Source of the DNA: Neostapfia colusana
Lineage: Eukaryota; Streptophyta; Magnoliopsida; Poales; Poaceae
DNA: 64,000 bases
Direction of reading: 5' to 3'
NCBI GenBank assembly: GCA_030760725.1
Contig: JASWHV010000001.1
Location: forward strand, 75,661,683 to 75,725,682
Part shown: one piece after another, positions 57,310-64,000 of the stretch
Layout of the letters: the number at the start of each line of letters is the position of its first letter
How positions within the stretch are numbered: position 1 is the stretch's first letter
Notes under the pieces: generated by a model
The model's database searches: none
What the model saw: only the letters and a program-made list of their open reading frames with translations
Told to the model about the DNA's origin: nothing
Position numbers and translations under genes: made by a program

Positions 57310-58396
57310 GAATGGAAAACTTGGACAAATGAGCTTCATCCAAAATTTTCTTCCGTAGTCCCATATCCCGGGGTACTACAATCCGGTCGTTGAACCACAA
57401 AGTACCCTCATCATCCTTCCGGAAGCACTTCATTTTTCCGTTGTCTATACTTCGCCGTATGTGAGACATACCCTTGTGTTTCCGTTGAGCTTCAATGATC
57501 TCCTCTCGGATGGTAGGAATGAGAGTGAGATTATAGAGAGCTCCATACGGGATGGCACGGAGGCTTGGTTCTTTATCATCCATTTCAGCAATAGTTAGGT
57601 GATGGATATGCGCCTTACGACTGAGCGCATCGGCGACCACATTCGCCTTTCCTGGATGATAATGAATTTCCAGTTCATAGTCCTTAATGAGCTCTAGCCA
57701 TCTTCGTTGCCTCATGTTCAATTCTTTCTGAGTGAAGATGTACTTCAAGCTCTTGTGGTCGGTGTAGAGGTGTACAAGATTTCCGAGCAAGTAATGCCTC
57801 CACATCTTCAAAGCAAGGACCACGGCAGCTAACTCAAGATCATGAGTTGGATAATGCTGCTCGTGAGTTCTGAGTTGACGAGATCCATAAGCGACCACTC
57901 GTCTTTCTTGCATCAGCACGCAGCCAAGGCCGATGCCAGATGCATCGCAATAAACGTCGAATGTCTTCGTTGTATCCGGCTGAGCAAGAACTGGGGCTGT
58001 TGTGAGATGCTTCACTAAGGTCTTGAAAGCTTGTTCACACGCAGCACCCCACACAAATCTGGTATTCTTCTTTATTAATTCCGTCATCGGTTTAGCAATC
58101 TTGGAGAAACTCGGAATAAACCTCCGGTAGTAACCTGCTAAACCGAGGAAGCTTCGGATTTCATGTACTGACTTTGGTGACTCCCATTTCTGCACTTGGA
58201 TAATCTTACTCGGATCTACAGCGATGCCCTCCGCTGAAATGATGTGTCCGAGAAAAGGTACTTGATTAATCCAGAATTCACACTTGCTGAATTTTGCAGA
58301 GCTGATGATCTCGCAATCTTTGTAGCACAATATGCAGATGTTCCGCGTGTTCTTCCTCTGACTTGGAGTACACCAAGATATCGTCGATGAAGACAA
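56897..58396 (-). other. Chimeric 499-codon ORF across an element junction
   Basis: On the minus strand the frame starts in chromovirus RT/RNase H (58396 to about 57310, with FDVYCDASGIGLG near 57965) and crosses the GGAT junction after the FSIHP residues. It then runs through antisense copia LTR for about 135 codons to 56897. The tail is not a protein domain; it is an accident of the join. A domain search would see only the RT-RNase H part. Confidence 0.9.
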
Positions 58397-60574
58397 CGAC
58401 GAATTTATCCAACTCCGGCATGAACACTGAATTCATCAGATACATAAAGTGTGCCGGGGCGTTGGTCAAACCAAAAGACATAACGAGATACTCATACAGC
58501 CCGTATCTCATTGAGAATGCCGTCTTCGGAATATCTTCTGCCCGGATTTTAATCTGGTGATATCCGGACCGAAGATCCATCTTTGAAAATACCTTCGCAC
58601 CCACTAATTGATCGAAGAGCATATCAATGCGAGGTAGTGGATACTTGTTCTTGATGGTAACGGCGTTCAAAGGACGATAATCAACACAAAGCCATAGTGT
58701 TTCGTCCTTCTTCTTGACAAACAACGCTGAACAACCCCAAGGTGATGAACTTGGTCGTATAAAGCCCTTGCTCATTAGGTCATTCAGCTGTGTCTTCAAT
58801 TCTGCCAGTTCATTGGGTGCCATCTTGTACGGCCTTCGTGATATCGGTGTGGTTCCCGGTATAAGTTCGATCTTGAACTCAACGTCTCGTTCAGGCGGCA
58901 TGCCCGGTAAATCCTCGGGAAACACATCCGGATACTCACGTACCACCGGAATGTCCTCTATCTTGACAGCTTCCGTGTGGTTCACTGTTGCAATCTGCTG
59001 CCGTCTGGCGCCCAGAATTAATATATGAAGACCGTGCTGTGGGGAGTTGAGCTCAACGGTCCTGGAGCTGATGTTAAGAACCGCTCTGTGGTAATTCAAC
59101 CACGACATCCCTAAAATGATGTCGATCTTCAGACCTTCAAGAATAATGAGGGTCGTAGGGTATATTTTACCCTCCAAACAAAGAGGTGCTCGGGAGGCAA
59201 CCTCACTTGCGGTACTGCTGCCCCCGGGCGAAGATATGAGGTATTGCCTCTTTGTATAAACGGTTTGGAGCTGATGTTTAACCACAAAAGATTGGCTAAT
59301 GAAGTTGTGTGTGGCACCGGAATCAAAGAGAACTAAAACCGGTAGCTGATTCAGAGAAAACATCCCTGCTAAAGTGGCTTCTCCTTGCGGAACATCATCA
59401 ATCACAGTATAGTGAATGTTGCCCCTTATCTGCCCTCCTATCTGCAGATTGAGGTACGGGTCGTATTGTTGTAAATATGATGACCCGCATCTTTGAATTT
59501 CCTCCGAACATTGCCTAGCATAATGGCCCTTACGCCCACAAGTAAGACACGGATGCCTCTCCGGTTCTTGGTTGACTTGCGGTGGACTGCTAGGTACATA
59601 TGGCTGCAGCGATGGAGCACAAACCACCGTCTGATGCTGCGGCAGTGGAGGTGGTGCAAGTTGTAAAACTTGACCAGTAATCAATCTCTGACGAGTTGAT
59701 CGTACAGGTGGCCTCCATCTTTCACCGGGTGGCGTTTGATACACCAAACGGTACTTCTGAGGCACATAACTTGTGCTATCCTGCTCGATCTCACTCATCT
59801 TTCTCTTCTCCGCTTGCCACTCAAGTGTCGGCTTCTCTTGAATGAAAGCCGCATTGACCATGTCGGTGTAACTGCCGTTATTATGTACGGCCAGCTTCTC
59901 CCGTAATATGGCACTCAGGCCATGGAAAAATAGGTCACACCGTGCCTCTTCTTTCGCAACATATTCGGGAGCATATTGGGCCAAAAGATTAAATCTTCTG
60001 ACATACTCGAGGACACTCATGTCCCCTTGCTTTAAGCCCAAAAATTCCTCCCGCTTTGCCTTGACAATACCTAATGGTATGTAACCAGTGCGAAAGGCTT
60101 CACAAAATTCACTCCACGTTATTTGATGGTCCTCCGGAATGGTGGCAAGATAATCCACCCACCAGTTTCCGGCGGCTCCATGGAGTTGTTGAGCGGCAAA
60201 CTTTGTCTTCTGGCAATCATCACACTGGAATACTCCAAATTTTGACTCCATGACACGAAGCCATTGATCTGCTTCCACAGGTTCGGTGGCTTCAGTAAAG
60301 ATAGGCGGTTGAGTCGCCAAGAAGTCCAGATAAGCGTTCCGAGGTGGAACGACTTGTTCGTGTTCTGGAGTACGCCTTGCTGTACCAAAGCTTGGAGTAA
60401 GCGTGTGTGTTCTTGTGTTGCTTCTTGGAGTAGCCTAGCATTCTCTTGATTAGACTCGATGACTCGAGTCATAAGATCCATCCATCCCGTGGATGGTGGT
60501 TCCGATGGTGGGATAGAAGCATCACCACCTCGACGAGAACTTCCGGCCCTACTCCTAGAGCGATTACGAACCAT
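57310..60574 (-). pseudogene. Family C-like gag-protease-RT-RNase H, truncated
   Basis: Gag starts MVRNRSRSR at 60574 with a basic, Ser-rich N-terminus and a short coiled coil. An indel near 60355 moves to the frame 60320-58278. That frame has WLRVMESKFGVFQC near 60255, GNWWVDYL near 60165, the CCHC knuckle CLTCGRKGHYARQC near 59550, protease VLFDSGATHNFIS near 59335, and RT with LFVKKKDETLWLCVDYR near 58720 and FIDDILVYS near 58390. A second indel near 58318 shifts to the frame containing GHIISAEGIAVDPSK and RNase H (YCDASGIGLG near 57960, HYHPGKANVVADALSRK near 57650). The sequence ends in the HHCC finger at 57310. This copy keeps the zinc knuckle that family C at 25530 has lost. Confidence 0.9.
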
Positions 60575-62093
60575 ACTGCAAAATGTAGTTGAGATGTGTT
60601 AAGCAAGAACTCAGCAGTATGTGAGACTAATGGAAACATGATTATGTCAAAACTTTATGAAAGCAGTAACAAAATTCATGTTTACAAAACTCCTTAGTAG
60701 GCATAGCTATTCAGCCTATCTGTACAGAATAGACCTTTATGCACATCCTCCAGATTTTGATCTAGGTGCGAGCATTTTCATAACTCGAGTTGAATACCAA
60801 AGTTAAAGTTAACTTCAGTATCTTTCCAACGAGTACTCATATGCCCCCAGATCATCTCCGGATTAAAAGTTATGATTTTCCAAAGTTTGACAGAATTCCT
60901 GGATAAAATTTGCCAGCACCTCCCTTGTACGTGGCTGATTTTATCACAGTTGTATATGTAATACAATAAGAACCTGAACAATTGAACTACAACAATGTTG
61001 CACGTTTCATAACCTATCCAATGGTGTATCATAGGCTTCTTAAGGGTTTATCTACAGAAAGTTATGGCTTAAACACAGAAAGGTCCAGAGAGGTTTTGTT
61101 GCTGTCCTGGTTCTGGACAGTTTACCTTACTCTGAACTTTCTACCCATTTAGCATGTGATTTAGCTTTGGAGGTCTAAAAAGAAGTTGTATATCACTTGA
61201 AAATCTTTCCATATCTGTATCTTACACCTTAATTGGGTCAAGCTACTCAGAGTTATGCTCTGTTGAAGTCCAGCACAAATTCCTGCCGAAAACAGAGCAC
61301 TCTGTTTTTGAAATCTTTGAAGTCTAATCTTCCTCTCATTTGAATCTTAGCTCAAAATAAGAGTTCAGTAACTAATATTTGTTTCAAACTTCCATTTTTA
61401 TTTGAAAGTTAGTTCATGTGTCATTTCTCCAAAGGAAAGGGGTTATTATGTTTAGTACGGCGTCGATGCACCGTAAGAAGCATGTCGGTACTACGTAGCC
61501 TCACCAAAAGAAAATCCTAACCGGATTATACCGGTATAACGTATATTAGGTGGCACTAAAACGGTCACTCGCAAACGTTTACTATTCATACTACGGTTTC
61601 GTGGTTAATCCTGCATAAGTCACACTCAATCATCAGGTCCGGCTGCACACCGAACCTGGTATCCATACATTTCTTACACCCGTCCGTCATCACTCGCACA
61701 GGTGTTCTCAAGCCAAATACGCCTTGAGCTACGTGTTCACGTTACTAACCACGTGACGGGGTTTCCCAAATTGTACCACGCACGCCTGGGACAGACGTTG
61801 CTCGAGTACCCCAAACGACATGAAGAGTCGTAGAGGATACTAAAGCGGATCGGGTTACCTGCCACCCGTGGGGGCTCCACCCTTCAGCTTGTGCGCACTG
61901 GTGGACAGCGCTTACGTGCACCCCCCAAGACATAACTCGTCCCGAGATGCACGATTTTCCGACATAACAAGTAAGTTAGGTTGCCACCTTCATATTAAGC
62001 TAAAGTAATCCTTATGTGGGCCTAGTACCGTATCCTCACCGTAACCTAAATTTTTGTCGTAATACCATCCTTATTCCGTGTGCTATTACTAAT
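60575..62093 (-). other. Leader of family C-like element
   Basis: Non-coding; parallels 26949-28693 along its length. No RNA gene or conserved ORF visible. Confidence 0.75.
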
Positions 62094-62108
62094 GCGGCTC
62101 TGATACCA
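62094..62108 (-). promoter_or_regulatory. Primer-binding site of family C-like element
   Basis: Minus strand TGGTATCAGAGCCGC, three bases from the LTR end at 62112. Confidence 0.9.
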
Positions 62109-62111
62109 CGC

Positions 62112-64000
62112 TGACGCGACCCGCTCAACCGAGACAGGCCACTCGCGCGGGAATCGCATTGGGTGGTGCCGTGTTATGCGGCACCCAACAACACACATAT
62201 GAGGAACAATGTATTACATAAAACAATAGCGGAAGCTTACAAGTTTTTCTTTGTAAATACTTTACATCAAGTAACTACAGCGGAAGTCTTTATCAACTCA
62301 CGTCGAATAACTAAGAGCACCCGAGATGAAGTCCAGCCCGCGGACTCCTCTCGCTAGCAACACGAAGACAAGCAGCAGCGGCTGGGTTCTCCATGTGTTA
62401 CCTGACTCGGGAGTTCCCGAGTCTCACTGGACAACCTTCTTTTCAGCATCGTTGTTAACCTGCAAAACCACTTATATAGCAAGCGTGAGCACATAGGCTC
62501 AGCAAGTCTGACCCGTCGCTCCTAAACAGGAAACTCTACATGCACGATGGTTTCAAATGGGTCGGTTAGATTTGCATAAGGGACTCGCCTAAAGTTGATC
62601 CTTAACTTTCATATTTTAAGCCTCATTCTGCAGACCTTGAGCCGAAAAGCATCGCAACTCCACAATCAAACAAGAAACGCTTTGTTGCGATGCTCCTTGC
62701 ACACAGTGAAAGTAAACTTTAATGAGCCTATCTCTAATTCAATCATGGCTGCAATACGAGTTATAGCACAGCCTTATCAAGTTCGAAGATAAACAATTCC
62801 AGTTGTTACTACGTCAAGACGCAGTGGGCAAGTACGCTCATATATCCGCGAGCGACGGTGATTCGAATCAGTACACGCCCGGACTACACGACACGTACAC
62901 CCGTACTCCGAGTTGCCGGCAGCAACCTCGACTGACGTTGTACGCGGCCACCTTTCCCAAGATCTTCCACATTGGACGCAGTCCAACTGCCCCGAGTACG
63001 CAAGCTCCCTCAAGGTACATACCCGCTGTGGTATGTTCTTGAGCGAGGTACCTCCTGCTACCCTGACGCCGAAAGCCTAAGGCAGTTGGAAAAGTTCCAC
63101 TATGGATCTCCCAAGGTACATCGGTTTCCTGGGTCCCATATAGCCAGTATGTGCCCGGTACACAACTCAAACTTGTCCAACAGGGCCAAGCACGGACGGG
63201 CCTTAACCGACACAGGCAGCGCTATGCACGCACGGCCTGCAACCTGCTGCATCTAAACCTCCCTGCCCGGTCTCCATTTCTTAAGTGTGAACTTTCCTCA
63301 TCTTTTCTAATTCGGACCCGTTCCGAGTAAACCAGCCCTAAACTCGCGAGTAGATTCCAACTACTCGTCTTCTACCGGACCTTTCCTACTAACATTAGCG
63401 TAGCCAAATTCCCTCGAGGAGTTGCTATTCTACCCTTTCTCTCTTAGGTGTTTTTAGTCATGCAAGTGGGGTTTTCAATATCATCTAGACGTAATGCAAT
63501 CAACGATGCAAAGCTATGATCCCTACAAATGAACATGCTTTATAAAACGGTTCAAATGCAAACCGGGGCTTGCCTGTTTTGCAGGTGACTACTGCTACAA
63601 TCAGTTAGTGACGACCACTTGGAGCTTGATCACTTGTTCTCCTCCCTCCTTGATCTTCACTTCAAGTCCTCCTCACCTTCTTCACGTATATGCTACACGT
63701 TATGATCATGCATATGTATTTAATTAAAAAGCTTTTGCTCATAAGATCTAATGACCATTTTAAAACTGGAACTTTGTTTAAGAATTTAAAATGACACTGG
63801 TGCTAGTGGTTTGGGTTGGGCCTAAACACTAAGAGCAAGTGTTGAGTGCTTCTTCCCACTTAAGTGTTGATTACCTTAAGAGATCACACATGACAGTGGT
63901 GATCCAGAGCTCTAATGGAGCTGAGAATTTTTATGTGAGTTCCTTGTCACAAGAAAGTCCTCTGGACCAAAATTTAGCACATTTCATGGAATGGTTTATT
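62112..64000 (-). repeat. 5' LTR of family C-like element, 3' part
   Basis: Ends (minus strand) at TGACGCGACC in plus reading and matches 7187-9000 in order: GGTGGTGCCGTGTTATGCGG near 62164, TTTCCTGGGTCCCATATAGC near 63127, and CAAACCGGGGCTTGCCT near 63560. It continues beyond the window edge. ORFs inside differ between copies and are not genes. Confidence 0.88.

Larger units (their letters stand above)
57306..64000 (-). mobile_element. Family C-like chromovirus, 3' half deleted
   Basis: Minus strand: 5' LTR running from beyond 64000 to 62112, primer-binding site at 62094-62108, leader, gag-protease-RT-RNase H, then an abrupt end within the linker before integrase at 57306. Integrase, chromodomain, polypurine tract and 3' LTR are absent. 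Protein and leader are clearly related to family C at 22511-28693. Confidence 0.9.

Overview
The window looks like intergenic, repeat-dense DNA from a grass genome. Every substantial coding block is LTR-retrotransposon code (Ty3/gypsy chromovirus, Ty3/gypsy Tat type, and Ty1/copia Sirevirus type). The LTRs carry plant TATA boxes, the primer-binding sites match initiator Met-tRNA, and the sequence styles (Tat antisense ORF, Sirevirus LTR palindromes, very long chromovirus LTRs) are those of Poaceae. I found no host gene, rRNA, tRNA or CRISPR array. The species cannot be named from this sequence alone.

Layout, left to right. (1) 1-4229: right end of a Tat-type gypsy element, with an antisense ORF, polypurine tract and a 1.2-kb 3' LTR whose upstream part is a 55-bp G-box minisatellite. 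It sits in (2) 4230-6477: the 3' part of an LTR of a second gypsy family, here called family B. (3) 6478-7181: pieces of related LTRs in minus orientation. (4) 7187-30414: a minus-strand chromovirus (family C) flanked by the 5-bp duplication CTCAT. Its 3' LTR was hit by (5) 10525-21705: a minus-strand Sirevirus with both LTRs, target duplication GGCGG, gag, pol and an env-like ORF. (6) 30420-32569: the rest of the LTR that family C inserted into. (7) 32570-34757: the plus-strand 3' end of a gypsy element (integrase tail, chromodomain, polypurine tract) and its LTR. (8) 34758-48123: a plus-strand family-B chromovirus with a 3.2-kb 5' LTR that carries (9) a 4,574-bp solo LTR of the family C type at 35453-40026 (duplication CCGCC). 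(10) 48124-57309: a plus-strand Sirevirus-like copia element inserted in the family-B 3' LTR, whose own 3' LTR is cut off. (11) 57306-64000: a minus-strand family-C-like chromovirus that lacks the 3' half of its pol. It is joined to (10) at a 4-bp microhomology and runs off the window.

Inferred order of events. The fragment at 32570-34757 is the oldest visible host. A minus-strand LTR, family C, the nested Sirevirus, family B, the solo LTR and the second copia element were added in layers. A large deletion then probably fused the copia 3' LTR to the truncated chromovirus at 57306. All the elements carry stop codons or frameshifts, many of them C-to-T type changes expected in methylated DNA, so none looks able to move by itself.

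The most unusual non-coding structures are: a 55-bp CACGTG-bearing minisatellite shared by LTRs of unrelated families; a tandem amplification of the primer-binding site behind the family-B 5' LTR; the Sirevirus palindrome clusters; and a 238-bp duplication that doubles a zinc knuckle. I see no convincing new protein system.
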